Assembly: GCA_016938875.1 (NCBI GenBank)
Contig: JAFGTV010000047.1
Location: forward strand, 38,948 to 102,947
Length of the DNA stretch: 64,000 bases
Direction: 5' to 3'
DNA from: Paracoccaceae bacterium
Lineage (GTDB): Bacteria; Pseudomonadota; Alphaproteobacteria; Rhodobacterales; Rhodobacteraceae
The notes beneath the pieces were generated by a model. That model was not told where the DNA came from and did not search any database. It was given only the letters and a program-made list of their open reading frames with translations. Below are positions 1 through 8,551 of the stretch, in pieces (positions within the stretch are counted from its first letter, which is position 1; every line of letters starts with the position of its first letter). The translations under genes were made by a program, and so were the position numbers.

Positions 1-558
1 ACGCACCATCCCCGTGACCCGGTCGCTCAGGCATGTCACGCCTGCCCGCCGCGCCGCGCCGCGCAGGCCCGCCAGCAACCCCATGTTGTCGAACCAGCCC
101 TCGCCGTGCGGCCCGAAACTGGCCAGCACCACGTCGGACGTATCCAGATGGGCAAACCGCGCGGCAAGCTCGGCGCCACTCCACAGTTGGGTCTGCGCGC
201 CTTGGGCGTGCTGCACCGCGTGGGCGGCCCGCATCGCGCTGGCCGCCGCGTCGCTGCCGGCCAGGAAAAGATAGCCGTTTTCCTGGAATCCCAAATCGCA
301 CGGATCGGCGGCGGAGCCAATCTCGGCGGGGAAATTGGATATGAAATCAAATCCGTATTGCGATATCTTGACGTTGATGGGCGTGCTGAACTGCTGCCGG
401 ATCGAGGCCACGGAAAGCGCGGTCGAGGATCTGTGAAAGCTCGGCTCCGCCTCGATCAGCGCGATGCGCAGCCCCGGGTCCAACCGCGACAGCCAATACG
501 CCGCCGAGGCCCCCATGACCGCCCCGCCGACAATCGCAATGTCATAAACCTGCTGCAT
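1..558 (-). CDS. FAD-dependent oxidoreductase (DAO family), N-terminal part, cut by window edge
   Basis: Reading down from an ATG at 558-556, the frame is open for 186 codons and leaves the window at base 1. The protein begins MQQVYDIAIVGGAVMGASAA, a dinucleotide-binding GxGxxG-like turn (GGAVMGASAA) after a beta strand, followed by an acidic strand end (ALIEAE). This is the FAD-binding start of the D-amino-acid-oxidase/glycine-oxidase superfamily. The segment SVASIRQQFSTPINVKIS resembles sarcosine/dimethylglycine-oxidase-like members. A GAGGTGGG ribosome site lies just upstream. These enzymes oxidise amines or amino acids with FAD in the cytoplasm; the substrate cannot be told from this N-terminal third. 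Confidence 0.85.
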   Translation of the reverse strand, partial: MQQVYDIAIVGGAVMGASAAYWLSRLDPGLRIALIEAEPSFHRSSTALSVASIRQQFSTPINVKISQYGFDFISNFPAEIGSAADPCDLGFQENGYLFLAGSDAAASAMRAAHAVQHAQGAQTQLWSGAELAARFAHLDTSDVVLASFGPHGEGWFDNMGLLAGLRGAARRAGVTCLSDRVTGMVR

Positions 559-679
559 TGGCCCACCTCGCCCCACCCTTACCCGCCGCTTTTACCCCGC
601 ACAGCGCGCGCGGCAAAGCACGTCCTCTCGACAGCGCGGACCGTTTCAGCATAACATCCGCAAAGCCACGGAAACCGGC

Positions 680-1489
680 ATGCCCCCGATAGAACGCTCG
701 AAAATCGCGCCCCCAGCGCCGTCCGCGGACCAGGCGGCGATCCTGGAACATCTGTCGCGCCTGATCGGTGCGCGCACCATCGAAGAGTTGTGGTCGCTGC
801 ACACCCGCAAGATGGCCGAATACGGGTTCGATCGACTGATTTACGGCTTTACCCGGTTTCGCACCGCGAATTCCTTTGGCGACCCCGAAGATTTCGTCGT
901 GATGTCAAACCATTGCACCGAGTATGTGCGCCAGTTCATCGACCAGGGTCTTTATAAGAATGCGCCGATGGTGCAATGGGCGGCGCGCCATGACGGCGTG
1001 TGCAGCTGGCGTCTGATCGCCGACTGGGCCGCGCGCGGCACGCTCAGCCCCGAGGAACACGCGGTGGTGGAGTTTAACCGCTCGATGGATGTGCTGGCCG
1101 GGTACACGATCAGTTTTACCGAGATTTCGGTGCGTTCAAAGGGGGCGATCGGGTTGACGGCGCGGCGTGACCTGGATCAGGACGCCGTTGACGCGATCTG
1201 GCAGAGCCATGGCAAGGATCTGCTGCTGATGAACGATGTGATGCATCTCAAGGTGCACAACCTGCCCTATACCGCCACGCGCCGCCCCCTGACCAAGCGG
1301 CAGAGCGAAGTGCTGGAATGGGTCGGCGACGGCAAGACAACACAGGACATCGCCACGATCCTGGGCGTCACCCAGGCCACGGTGGAAAAGCACCTGCGCC
1401 TGGCGCGCGAGGGGCTGGATGTCGAAACCACCGCGCAGGCCGTTCTGAAAGCGTGGTTTCAGAACCAGATCTTTACCGCCCCGCGCTGA
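680..1489 (+). CDS. LuxR-family transcriptional regulator with autoinducer-binding domain (LuxR solo)
   Basis: A 269-residue protein with an N-terminal autoinducer-binding-type domain (about 25-185) and a C-terminal LuxR/FixJ helix-turn-helix (204-260: LTKRQSEVLEW...DIATILGV...TVEKHLRLA). Quorum-sensing regulators of this class bind acyl-homoserine lactones and then DNA. No luxI-type synthase is in the window, so it is a solo. In TraR/LasR an Asp-Pro pair contacts the ligand amide; the equivalent stretch here appears to be LYKNAPMVQW, with Ala before Pro, so the ligand may differ from a classical acyl-homoserine lactone. The start ATG at 680 gives the full domain. It is divergent from the FAD oxidoreductase (121 bp between), so it could control that gene; this is inference. 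Confidence 0.85.
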   Translation: MPPIERSKIAPPAPSADQAAILEHLSRLIGARTIEELWSLHTRKMAEYGFDRLIYGFTRFRTANSFGDPEDFVVMSNHCTEYVRQFIDQGLYKNAPMVQWAARHDGVCSWRLIADWAARGTLSPEEHAVVEFNRSMDVLAGYTISFTEISVRSKGAIGLTARRDLDQDAVDAIWQSHGKDLLLMNDVMHLKVHNLPYTATRRPLTKRQSEVLEWVGDGKTTQDIATILGVTQATVEKHLRLAREGLDVETTAQAVLKAWFQNQIFTAPR

Positions 1490-1875
1490 TCCCCCGTGAC
1501 ATATCCGGCATGTGAGTAGGGAATACCTGACTTTCCCTCCCGTGCCGCAGCAGGCAGGCTGTCGACGTTCCGTGAGTGGTGACTTTGGTCAAGGAACTTG
1601 GGCCGTCGCGGCTTCGCGATTTCGATTTCGCGGCGGCCTGTCCGGGAAACCGGCCTCTGGCCCGCGGGCGTATAGTCCGCCGCGTGGGCCGGTGTTTTTT
1701 TCCGCGTTTGTCCTCATCCCCGAGTGTGGCGCGTTAAAGAACGGAGCGGCGCGGTCCTGCGGGGGCGCGCCGCCTCTGTTCCAAGGCCCCTGCCCCGGCC
1801 AAACCCGTCTTGCCAAAGAAAAACGGCGCCGCCCGCAGGCCGCGCCGTTTTCCCACTCATCGGCCCGGGCTGGGA
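1490..1875. other. Intergenic region, 386 bp, no gene seen
   Basis: Lies between the LuxR solo and the 3' end of tsf. It holds the tsf terminator at its right end (about 1817-1854) and GC-rich inverted repeats around 1605-1640. The open frames here lack a ribosome site and a recognisable product. I see no RNA gene. Confidence 0.6.
1817..1854 (-). terminator. Rho-independent terminator of rpsB-tsf
   Basis: Perfect 10-bp inverted repeat: arms 1820-1829 (AAAACGGCGC) and 1842-1851, loop of 12 bases. On the minus strand the stem is followed by a T-rich run (TTTTTCTTT), 25 bases past the tsf stop codon. Confidence 0.85.
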
Positions 1876-2754
1876 TCAGCCCTTGTTGGCGACCTTGGCC
1901 ACCTCGGCGGCAAAGTCCTCTTCGGCCTTCTCGATGCCTTCGCCGACCTCAAGCCGGACAAAGCCGGTGATCGTGGCGCCAGCCTCTTTCGCGGCGGCCT
2001 CGACGGTCAGATCGGGATTGACCACAAAGGCCTGCCCCAGCAGCGTGACATCGGCGAGGAACTTCTTCATCCGCCCCTCGATCATCTTTTCGATGACCTG
2101 CTCGGGCTTGCCGCTTTCGCGGGCGATGTCGATTTGCACCTGGCGCTCTTTCTCGACCACGGCCGGGTCCAGATCGTCAGCGCCCAGCGAGGCCGGGTTC
2201 GCCGCGGCGACGTGCATCGCAACCTGACGGCCGAACGCCTCGTCGCCACCGGTCAGCGCGACCAGCACGCCGATCTTGCCCATGCCGGGGGCGGCGGCGT
2301 TGTGGACATAGGACACAACCGTGTCGCCCTCCAGCCGGGCCATGCGGCGCAGTGCCATGTTCTCGCCGATGGTGGCGATCTTGGCGGTCAGCGTGTCGGC
2401 AACGGATTTGCCATCCACATCGGCCGCGTTCAGCGCGTCCAGATCGGTCACCCCGATCGCCGCCTTGGCAAAGCTGGCCACCATGTTCTGGAAGTCGGCG
2501 TTCTTGGCGACGAAATCGGTTTCCGAGTTCACCTCGACCGCGACGCCCGCGCCATCCGTCACCTCGACGGCCACCAGGCCCTCGGCGGCGGTGCGGCCGG
2601 ATTTCTTGGCGGCCTTGGCCAGGCCCTTGGTGCGCAGCCAGTCGATTGCCGCCTCCATGTCGCCATCGGTCTCGGTCAGCGCCTTCTTGGCGTCCATCAT
2701 GCCTGCGCCGGTCGTGTCGCGCAGTTCCTTCACCATTGCAGCGGTGATTGCCAT
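1876..2754 (-). CDS. tsf: Elongation factor Ts
   Basis: A 292-residue EF-Ts, the guanine nucleotide exchange factor that recycles EF-Tu-GDP during translation. The N-terminal UBA-like domain (1-50, [20 protein letters not shown]) and the invariant TDFVAKN motif at 79-85, which inserts into EF-Tu beside its Mg site, are both present. Length matches the family (about 280-300). A GGAGAG site precedes the ATG. It is the second gene after rpsB, 80 bases downstream, the usual bacterial order, and ends in a strong terminator. Confidence 0.98.
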   Translation of the reverse strand: MAITAAMVKELRDTTGAGMMDAKKALTETDGDMEAAIDWLRTKGLAKAAKKSGRTAAEGLVAVEVTDGAGVAVEVNSETDFVAKNADFQNMVASFAKAAIGVTDLDALNAADVDGKSVADTLTAKIATIGENMALRRMARLEGDTVVSYVHNAAAPGMGKIGVLVALTGGDEAFGRQVAMHVAAANPASLGADDLDPAVVEKERQVQIDIARESGKPEQVIEKMIEGRMKKFLADVTLLGQAFVVNPDLTVEAAAKEAGATITGFVRLEVGEGIEKAEEDFAAEVAKVANKG

Positions 2755-2786
2755 AGCTCGGCTCTCCTCGATTTCATAAATACGCT

Positions 2787-2812
2787 CCGGGCGCGGTTGT
2801 GCCCGCGCCCGG
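2787..2812 (-). promoter_or_regulatory. Strong hairpin between rpsB and tsf
   Basis: Perfect 10-bp inverted repeat (arms 2787-2796 CCGGGCGCGG and 2803-2812) with a 6-base loop, in the 80-base rpsB-tsf spacer. On the minus strand it is not followed by a T tract, so it is better read as a partial attenuator or an mRNA-stabilising end for rpsB than as a full terminator. Confidence 0.5.
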
Positions 2813-2834
2813 TATCAAACCCGTGACAGGGGGA

Positions 2835-3611
2835 TCAGGCCTCGGCCGTCTCCGCGGCCTCGGTCACCAGTTCCTCGGCCGGGGCCTCTTCCAGCGCGCC
2901 GACATCGACACCGGCGGCGTCCATCTGGGCGCTCATCCCGTCCAGCGCCGCCCGGCTGACCAGATCGCAGTACAGCGCGATGGCACGGGCCGCGTCGTCA
3001 TTGCCGGGGATGATGTAATCCACACCCGAGGGCGAGCAGTTGGTATCGACCACGGCCACAACCGGGATGCCCAGCTTCTTGGCCTCGAGGATCGCCAGAT
3101 CCTCTTTCTTGACGTCGATGATGAACAGCAGGTCCGGCAGACCGCCCATTTCGCGGATCCCGCCCAGGCTGGCCTGAAGTTTGGCCTGCTCGCGCTCGAT
3201 GCCCAGACGCTCTTTCTTGGTCAGGCCCTCGGCGCCGCTCTCCATCTTCTCGTCGATCTCGTTGAGACGCTTGATCGACTGGGACACGGTTTTCCAGTTG
3301 GTCAGCGTGCCGCCCAGCCAACGGTGGTTCATGTAGTACTGCGCGCAACGCTCGGCGGCATCGGCCACCGGCTTTTGCGCCTGGCGCTTGGTGCCAACGA
3401 ACAGGATACGCCCGCCGCGGGCCACGGTCTCGCGCACGACGTTCAGCGCGGCGTCCAGCATGGGCACCGTCTGGGTCAGGTCGAGGATGTGGATACCGTT
3501 GCGGTCGCCGTAGATGTATTCGGCCATGCGGGGATTCCACCGCTGGGTCTGGTGGCCGAAGTGAACGCCAGCTTCAAGCAGCTGACGCATGGAAAACTCG
3601 GGAAGCGCCAT
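2835..3611 (-). CDS. rpsB: 30S ribosomal protein S2
   Basis: A 258-residue ribosomal protein S2, a late-assembling protein on the back of the 30S subunit needed for S1 binding. Typical blocks are visible: [20 protein letters not shown] at the start, then [30 protein letters not shown] and [11 protein letters not shown]. The C-terminal 25 residues are Ala/Glu-rich, common in alphaproteobacteria. The frame stays open a further 124 codons upstream, but the ATG at 3611 starts the conserved S2 sequence and has a GGAAATG ribosome site, so I place the start there. First gene of rpsB-tsf. Confidence 0.98.
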   Translation of the reverse strand: MALPEFSMRQLLEAGVHFGHQTQRWNPRMAEYIYGDRNGIHILDLTQTVPMLDAALNVVRETVARGGRILFVGTKRQAQKPVADAAERCAQYYMNHRWLGGTLTNWKTVSQSIKRLNEIDEKMESGAEGLTKKERLGIEREQAKLQASLGGIREMGGLPDLLFIIDVKKEDLAILEAKKLGIPVVAVVDTNCSPSGVDYIIPGNDDAARAIALYCDLVSRAALDGMSAQMDAAGVDVGALEEAPAEELVTEAAETAEA

Positions 3612-3822
3612 GTCATTTCCTTTCCGGTTTGCGCCTGGGCGGGACGTTAAGGGCATGCGCCCAACCGGCGGACCGTTACGGGATGTCTCCCCGCAAGGCC
3701 CAGCCCCGCCTGTAGAAGTGTTGGCGCCTCTACCCCGTTTCGTTCCCCCGCGCAAGGGCTGCCCTTTCTTCTTGGCGAAAATACCCGAAATCCTGCCCCT
3801 TGCCACCGGCCCGCGCGCGGGT

Positions 3823-4734
3823 ATGACTACCTTCATGACCAGCTTGGCCCAACCCGACATCCTGTGCATCGGCGCGCTCTTGTGGGACGTGATCGGCCGC
3901 GGCCCCGCGGCGATGGCGGCGGGCGACGACATGCCCGGACGGATCACCCGCAGGCCCGGCGGCGTGGCGCTGAACGTGGCCACGGCCCTGGCGCGTCACG
4001 GGCTGCGCCCCGCGCTGCTGGGGGCGGTGGGCCAGGATCCCGAGGGCGACGCGCTGATCGCGTGCTGCGCCGCCATCGGGCTGGAGACGGCGTATCTGCA
4101 TCGCTCCGCCACCCATCCCACCGATATCTACATGGCCATCGAATCAGGCCAGACCGTGCTGGCCGCCATCGCCGATGCCGCCGGGCTGGAGGCCGCGGGT
4201 GCCGCGATCCTGACCCCCCTGACCGAAGGGCCGCTGGGCACCGCGCAGGCGCCCTTTGGCGGCACGGTGGTGCTGGACGGCAACCTGACCGACGCGGGCC
4301 TGGCCGCGATTGCCACCGATCCGTGCTTTGCCGCGGCCGATCTGCGGGTGGCGCCTGCCAGCCCGGGCAAGGCGACGCGCATCGCGCCGCTGCTGTGTCA
4401 TCCGCGCGCCACGATCTATGTCAACCGGGCCGAGGCCGGGCTGCTGGCCGGACAGGGGTTTGCCGATGCGCCCCAGGCCGCGGCGGCCCTGCTGGGGCGC
4501 GGCGCCCGGCGGGTGCTGGTCACCGATGGGGCCGATGCCGCCGCCCTGGCCGGGCCCGATGGCGTGATCGTGCGCCGCCCCGCCCCGGTGCAGGTTGCCC
4601 ATGTCACCGGCGCGGGCGACGCGCTGATGGCCGCCCATATCGCCGCCGAACGTGCCGGCGCGGCGCCCGGTGCGGCGCTTGAGGCTGCGTTGGGCGGGGC
4701 CGCGCGCCATGTCGCGGCGGGCCCGGCGGCATGA
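3823..4734 (+). CDS. psuK: PfkB-family carbohydrate kinase, probable pseudouridine kinase
   Basis: A 303-residue ribokinase/PfkB-fold kinase. It has the N-terminal Gly-Gly substrate motif ([18 protein letters not shown]) and the C-terminal anion-hole/catalytic signature [13 protein letters not shown], whose Asp is the catalytic base. The stop codon overlaps the psuG start (ATGA at 4731-4734). PfkB kinases translationally coupled to PsuG normally phosphorylate pseudouridine to pseudouridine 5'-phosphate, the PsuG substrate, so the role rests mainly on context. ATG codons at 3823 and 3835 are both possible starts; neither has a clear ribosome site. Divergent from rpsB with 211 bp between. Confidence 0.85.
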   Translation: MTTFMTSLAQPDILCIGALLWDVIGRGPAAMAAGDDMPGRITRRPGGVALNVATALARHGLRPALLGAVGQDPEGDALIACCAAIGLETAYLHRSATHPTDIYMAIESGQTVLAAIADAAGLEAAGAAILTPLTEGPLGTAQAPFGGTVVLDGNLTDAGLAAIATDPCFAAADLRVAPASPGKATRIAPLLCHPRATIYVNRAEAGLLAGQGFADAPQAAAALLGRGARRVLVTDGADAAALAGPDGVIVRRPAPVQVAHVTGAGDALMAAHIAAERAGAAPGAALEAALGGAARHVAAGPAA

Positions 4735-5633
4735 CCGGCGCACCCCTGACCCTGTCGCCCGAGGTGGCGCGCGCACGCGCCGCCGGCCAGCCGATCGTCG
4801 CGCTGGAAAGCACGATCATCACCCATGGCATGCCCTGGCCGCAGAACCTGGAGACCGCCCGCCTGGTCGAGGCAGAGGTGCGCGCCGCCGGGGCCGTTCC
4901 CGCCACCATCGCGGTGATGGGCGGCACCATCCATATCGGGCTGGACGACGACGGGCTGGAGGCCCTGGCCCGGGCCCGCGACGTGGCCAAGCTCAGCCGG
5001 GCGGACCTGGCCGCGGGGCTGGCCCAGGGGATCACCGGGGCGACCACCGTGGCCGCCACGATGATCTGCGCGCATCTGGCGGGGATCTCGGTCTTTGCCA
5101 CGGGCGGCATCGGCGGGGTGCATCGTGGCGCCGAGTCCAGCTTTGACATCTCCGCCGATCTGCACGAACTGGCCCAGACCCCGGTGACGGTGGTCGCGGC
5201 CGGGGCCAAGGCGATCCTCGATCTGCCCAAGACGCTGGAGGTTCTGGAAACCCTCGGCGTGCCGGTGATCGGTTATGGCACCGACGATTTCCCGGCCTTC
5301 TGGTCGCGCGCCTCGGGTCTGCGCGTTCCGCTGCGCATGGACAGCCCCGCCCGGATCGCCGCCGCCCACCGGATGCGCGCGCGACTGGGCCTGGCGGGGG
5401 GACAACTGGTCGCCAACCCGATCCCCGAGGCCGACGAGATCCCCCGCACCGAGATCGCCCCGATCGTCGAGCAGGCCCTGGCCGAAACCGCCCATATCGC
5501 CGCCAAGGCCGTCACCCCCGCCCTGCTGGCCCACATCTACGAGTTGACCGGCGGCCGTTCGCTGACCGCCAATATCGCGCTGGTCAAGAACAACGCCCGC
5601 CTGGCCGCCGCCATCGCCGCCGAACTGGCCTAG
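4731..5633 (+). CDS. psuG: Pseudouridine-5'-phosphate glycosidase
   Basis: A 300-residue PsuG. It cleaves the C-C glycosidic bond of pseudouridine 5'-phosphate to uracil and ribose 5-phosphate, the second step of pseudouridine salvage. Family hallmarks: ALESTIITHGMP near residue 24, the SRADLA block, FATGGIGGVHRGAE (catalytic/Mn-binding loop), YGTDDFPAF, and ANPIPEADEI near 225. Length fits the family (about 300-310). Starts inside the kinase stop codon, so the two are translationally coupled. No pseudouridine transporter is adjacent. Confidence 0.95.
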   Translation: MTGAPLTLSPEVARARAAGQPIVALESTIITHGMPWPQNLETARLVEAEVRAAGAVPATIAVMGGTIHIGLDDDGLEALARARDVAKLSRADLAAGLAQGITGATTVAATMICAHLAGISVFATGGIGGVHRGAESSFDISADLHELAQTPVTVVAAGAKAILDLPKTLEVLETLGVPVIGYGTDDFPAFWSRASGLRVPLRMDSPARIAAAHRMRARLGLAGGQLVANPIPEADEIPRTEIAPIVEQALAETAHIAAKAVTPALLAHIYELTGGRSLTANIALVKNNARLAAAIAAELA

Positions 5634-5739
5634 CGGCCCTCTTGCTGGCCTCGTGCTGCGGCAATCCGCCGGACTTGCCCGAGGCCGAAAACGCCCCATC
5701 GTTGGTCGCAAGATCGTGTGTCACGACAGGAGGATCGCC

Positions 5740-5838
5740 ATGTCCCGCCCGTTGGTTTTGGCCCTTTCGCTCGGCCTGGCCGCCGCCCTGCCCGCCAGCG
5801 CCCAAGTTCCCGAAATGCCCAATCTCCCCCCCAACTAG
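5740..5838 (+). CDS. 32-residue secretion-signal peptide ORF, in frame with the next ORF across a TAG
   Basis: An ATG at 5740 preceded by a perfect AGGAGG (5728-5733) starts a typical Sec signal peptide: MSRPLVLALSLGLAAALPAS then AQVPEMP, cleavage expected after ASA. After only 32 codons it meets TAG at 5836-5838. The same frame then continues into the 148-codon ORF at 5848, which has no signal peptide of its own but has four cysteines. The simplest reading is one secreted protein broken by a nonsense codon; the alternative is two ORFs with reinitiation. Not recognised as a known family. Confidence 0.45.
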   Translation: MSRPLVLALSLGLAAALPASAQVPEMPNLPPN

Positions 5839-5847
5839 GAGGTGCCG

Positions 5848-6294
5848 ATGACCGCCCCGCTGCCCGAGGGTCAGACGGCGCTGGACCCGGCCGCGTTGGA
5901 TATCTCGGGGGCGTGGATTTACACCAGCACCAATCACGTCGTGCTGTCTTGCGATTTTCCGGCCCCGCCGGGCCCGGATATGTCCGGCCACATGGAGATC
6001 GCCGAGATCGGCGGCGGCGCGGTCAGCCTGACGCTGGTGACCGGGGCAACATGCTCTCCCGATACGATGTGCATTTTCGACGGGGCCATCGTGGGCAACG
6101 TGCTGAACGTGGCCAACAGCGCCACGGTCGACAATGAGGGCGGCGTGGCCAGCAACGGGTTGTCGCTGATCTTTACCGCGCCGGATCGTGGCCTGGGCTC
6201 GGGCGTGTCGAGCTATGTCCACCCCGAGGGGTATCGCTGCAACTGGGGCTATTCGGTCACCCTGCGCCGCCCCGTCCCGGGCGAAGTGTACTGA
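5848..6294 (+). CDS. Hypothetical protein, probable exported domain separated from its signal peptide by a TAG
   Basis: A 148-residue ORF with ATG at 5848 and a perfect AGGAGG (5837-5842) that overlaps the preceding TAG stop. It is in the same frame as the upstream signal-peptide ORF. Beta-rich, no membrane segment. Four cysteines (VVLSCDF, GATCSPDTMCIF, YRCNWGY) suggest disulfides and therefore a periplasmic location, which would need the upstream signal peptide. I do not recognise the domain. If the TAG is real the gene is either a pseudogene, a readthrough gene, or a cytoplasmic reinitiation product. Confidence 0.6.
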   Translation: MTAPLPEGQTALDPAALDISGAWIYTSTNHVVLSCDFPAPPGPDMSGHMEIAEIGGGAVSLTLVTGATCSPDTMCIFDGAIVGNVLNVANSATVDNEGGVASNGLSLIFTAPDRGLGSGVSSYVHPEGYRCNWGYSVTLRRPVPGEVY

Positions 6295-6437
6295 ATAAGC
6301 GCCGAAATGACAGGCAGCCCGGCGCAGGATTGCCGGTGCGCAGCGCAAAGAGTGCAAAAATCGTCATTCTGCGCCGCAGCGTTATTGTAGTGTTGCATCC
6401 AAGGGCCTAGCTAAAAGCGGCAACCAGGACCGCGGTG

Positions 6438-7181
6438 ATGTTCGAACAAAAAAACCTACCCCACGACACCCCCGACCCGCAGCCGCGCCATTTCTGGCGG
6501 GCGCTGTTCGGGCGCTTGCGCAACAATTTCCTGACCGGGCTGGTGGTGATCGCCCCGATGGGGCTGACGGTCTGGCTGTTCTGGACGCTGACAGGGTGGA
6601 TCGACGGATTCGTGATGCCGTTCATCCCGATCCGGTTCCAGCCCCAGCACTATATCGGAATCGATGTGCGCGGTCTGGGCGTCATCTTCTTCCTGATCTT
6701 CACGCTGTTGATGGGCTGGGCGGCCAAGGGCCTGATCGGGCGGTCGTTCATCGCCTGGGGCGAGCGGATGGTGGACCGGATGCCGGTCGTGCGTTCGGTC
6801 TATAACGGGCTGAAGCAGATCGCCGAAACGGTGTTCGCCAAATCCGAAACCAGCTTTGACCGGGCCTGCCTGGTGGAATACCCGCGCCCCGGAATGTGGG
6901 CCGTCGGCTTTATCTCGACCCGCGCCAAGGGCGAGGTCAGCCGCGTGATCCCGCGCGAAGAGCAGATCGTATCGGTCTTTCTGCCCACCACGCCGAACCC
7001 GACCTCGGGCTTTTTGCTGTTCGTCCCGCTGAGCGACGTCATCGCGCTGGACATGAGCGTGGAAGAGGCCGCCAAACTGGTGATCTCGGCCGGGCTCGTC
7101 TCGCCCGAGGACCGGGCAGCCATCGCCGCGGACCCGACCGCGCTGAGCGACTTGGCCGCGCGCCAGAAAATCGGCGCCTGA
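6438..7181 (+). CDS. DUF502 family inner-membrane protein
   Basis: A 247-residue protein with two membrane segments: FLTGLVVIAPMGLTVWLFWT (about 34-53) and a second one, VRGLGVIFFLIFTLLMGWAA. It is followed by the DUF502 blocks GERMVDRMPVVRSVYNGLKQ and FLPTTPNPTSGFLLFVP. This is a widespread family of unknown biochemical role, thought to be membrane bound with a soluble C-terminal half. GTG 6435 and ATG 6438 are adjacent; ATG is preferred, with AGGA about 9 bases upstream. The next gene starts 6 bases after its stop, so the two are probably cotranscribed. Confidence 0.9.
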   Translation: MFEQKNLPHDTPDPQPRHFWRALFGRLRNNFLTGLVVIAPMGLTVWLFWTLTGWIDGFVMPFIPIRFQPQHYIGIDVRGLGVIFFLIFTLLMGWAAKGLIGRSFIAWGERMVDRMPVVRSVYNGLKQIAETVFAKSETSFDRACLVEYPRPGMWAVGFISTRAKGEVSRVIPREEQIVSVFLPTTPNPTSGFLLFVPLSDVIALDMSVEEAAKLVISAGLVSPEDRAAIAADPTALSDLAARQKIGA

Positions 7182-7187
7182 GCCCGA

Positions 7188-7796
7188 ATGCTGGGGCCTG
7201 CCGCGACAGGCTTTGCCACATCCTTGTCCTTGATCCTGGCGATCGGCGCGCAGAATGCCTTTGTGCTGCGCCAGGGATTGCTGCGCCAGCATGTGTTCTG
7301 GCTGTGTCTGTTTTGCGGGGCGTCCGACGCGGTGCTGATCACGGCGGGCGTTGTGGGGTTCGGGGCCTTGTCGCACACCCTGCCCTGGCTGCCCATGGCG
7401 CTGGCCCTGGGGGGCGCGGCGTTCCTGTTCCTGTACGGCGCCCTGCGCCTGCGCGCGGCCTGGCGCGGGGGGCAAACGCTCGCGGTTACGGGGCGCGACG
7501 GCACGGTATGGCACGTGCTGGGGGCCGCCGCCGCCCTGACCTGGCTGAACCCGCATGTCTATCTCGACACGCTGGGCCTGATCGGCGCGGTCTCGGCCCA
7601 ATATGTCGCGCCCGGCGCACGATTGGGATTTGGCCTGGGGGCGGTCGCGGCCTCGGTCCTGTTTTTCTTTGCCCTGGGCTATGGCGCCCGCCTATTGGCG
7701 CCCCTGATGGCCAACCCGCGCGCCTGGCGGGTGCTCGACCTGGGGATAGCGGCGCTGATGTGGACGATCGCGGCCAAGCTTTTGACAACCCTCTGA
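7188..7796 (+). CDS. LysE/ArgO family basic amino acid exporter
   Basis: A 202-residue, very hydrophobic protein with about six membrane helices. The N-terminal AIGAQNAFVLRQGLLRQH is the signature of the ArgO/LysE branch of the LysE superfamily, inner-membrane exporters of arginine or lysine. A second hallmark is LTWLNPHVYLDT near the middle, matching the TLLNPHVYLDT block of ArgO. Length is standard. Follows DUF502 with a 6-base gap. No LysG/ArgP regulator is adjacent. Confidence 0.88.
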   Translation: MLGPAATGFATSLSLILAIGAQNAFVLRQGLLRQHVFWLCLFCGASDAVLITAGVVGFGALSHTLPWLPMALALGGAAFLFLYGALRLRAAWRGGQTLAVTGRDGTVWHVLGAAAALTWLNPHVYLDTLGLIGAVSAQYVAPGARLGFGLGAVAASVLFFFALGYGARLLAPLMANPRAWRVLDLGIAALMWTIAAKLLTTL

Positions 7797-8206
7797 CGAC
7801 ACCCAAAGGCCGTGCCCGATCCTGAAGTCCGTGTATCGCGTTGGGCAACACCGCGCCGCCGCACCGGGTTCAGCATCCGCCAGCTATACAATCAGGGCGC
7901 GAAGTGTGCGCCGCGCCGGACCTGCGTCAAAAAAGTGGTTTAGCTTTTCCATCCCGCGTGCAAAGGTCGTTCCATCGGTGCAGAAACGGGTCATAAGAAC
8001 CTGTAATAAATTAAAAAACCAAACTCGGCGGAATCGTCCAACCTGGAGCGTTGTCAACCCTGGGGCCGCAGGTGCGTGGTGCAACCCACGACGCGCCCCA
8101 AGGCAAGAGACCCAGACCGGGGCAAAGATGGTGAAAGACCGGACGGGTCTATCCAGCGTGGGCGCATATCGCCGCTATTGCGATCATTAAAGAGGACTGC
8201 CTTATC
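7797..8206. other. Intergenic region, 410 bp, no gene seen
   Basis: Lies between the ArgO-like gene and the small secreted peptide at 8207. It contains an unusually AT-rich core for this genome at about 7990-8030, which may be the promoter area of the peptide gene, though I cannot place a convincing -35/-10 pair. The short open frames lack ribosome sites. No tRNA-like fold seen. Confidence 0.5.
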
Positions 8207-8434
8207 ATGAAGAAAACACTCCTGACCGCCGCGCTGTGCATCGGCGTCGCCGTCCCAGCCCTTGCCGCCCCCGAGGCCCAGCCGATGGTCTCGCGCGATA
8301 CCATCGTCGCGGACACCGCGGCCTCGTCCGCTGGCATCCTCGTGCCGATCGTCGCGCTGATCATGTTCGCCCTGGTCGCCAAGGGCGGCTCTCACAGGGC
8401 GTCGCTGCCCTCGGCGCCCTCGAATCTGCAGTAA
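8207..8434 (+). CDS. Small secreted or membrane-anchored peptide, 75 residues
   Basis: ATG at 8207 with a GAGG site upstream. MKKTLLTAALCIGVAVPALA is a clear Sec signal peptide with an AxA-type cleavage site. The mature part has one hydrophobic helix (SAGILVPIVALIMFALVA) then KGGSHRA and a short tail. The pattern suggests a small inner-membrane protein with a periplasmic N-terminus. I do not recognise a named family; proteins of this shape occur in Rhodobacteraceae. Monocistronic, followed by a terminator. Confidence 0.75.
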   Translation: MKKTLLTAALCIGVAVPALAAPEAQPMVSRDTIVADTAASSAGILVPIVALIMFALVAKGGSHRASLPSAPSNLQ

Positions 8435-8500
8435 GGCGAACATCGGGCCAGGGGCCGCACCCGCGCGGTCCCTGGCCCTTGGCAACAGACCCGCCTTACC

Positions 8501-8528
8501 GGGCCGCCCCGCGACGGGCGGCCCTTTT
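8501..8528 (+). terminator. Rho-independent terminator after the 75-residue peptide gene
   Basis: Perfect 9-bp stem (8501-8509 GGGCCGCCC with 8516-8524), 6-base loop, then TTTT at 8525-8528. A second GC-rich hairpin, GGGCCAGGG type, precedes it at about 8446-8480. Confidence 0.8.
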
Positions 8529-8551
8529 CAATCCGCGCACCCTGCCCCGGC

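Noticed and set aside
5836..5838. TAG as a pyrrolysine codon
   Set aside because: No pyl genes in the window, and the MttB homologue here has no in-frame TAG, so there is no sign of pyrrolysine use.
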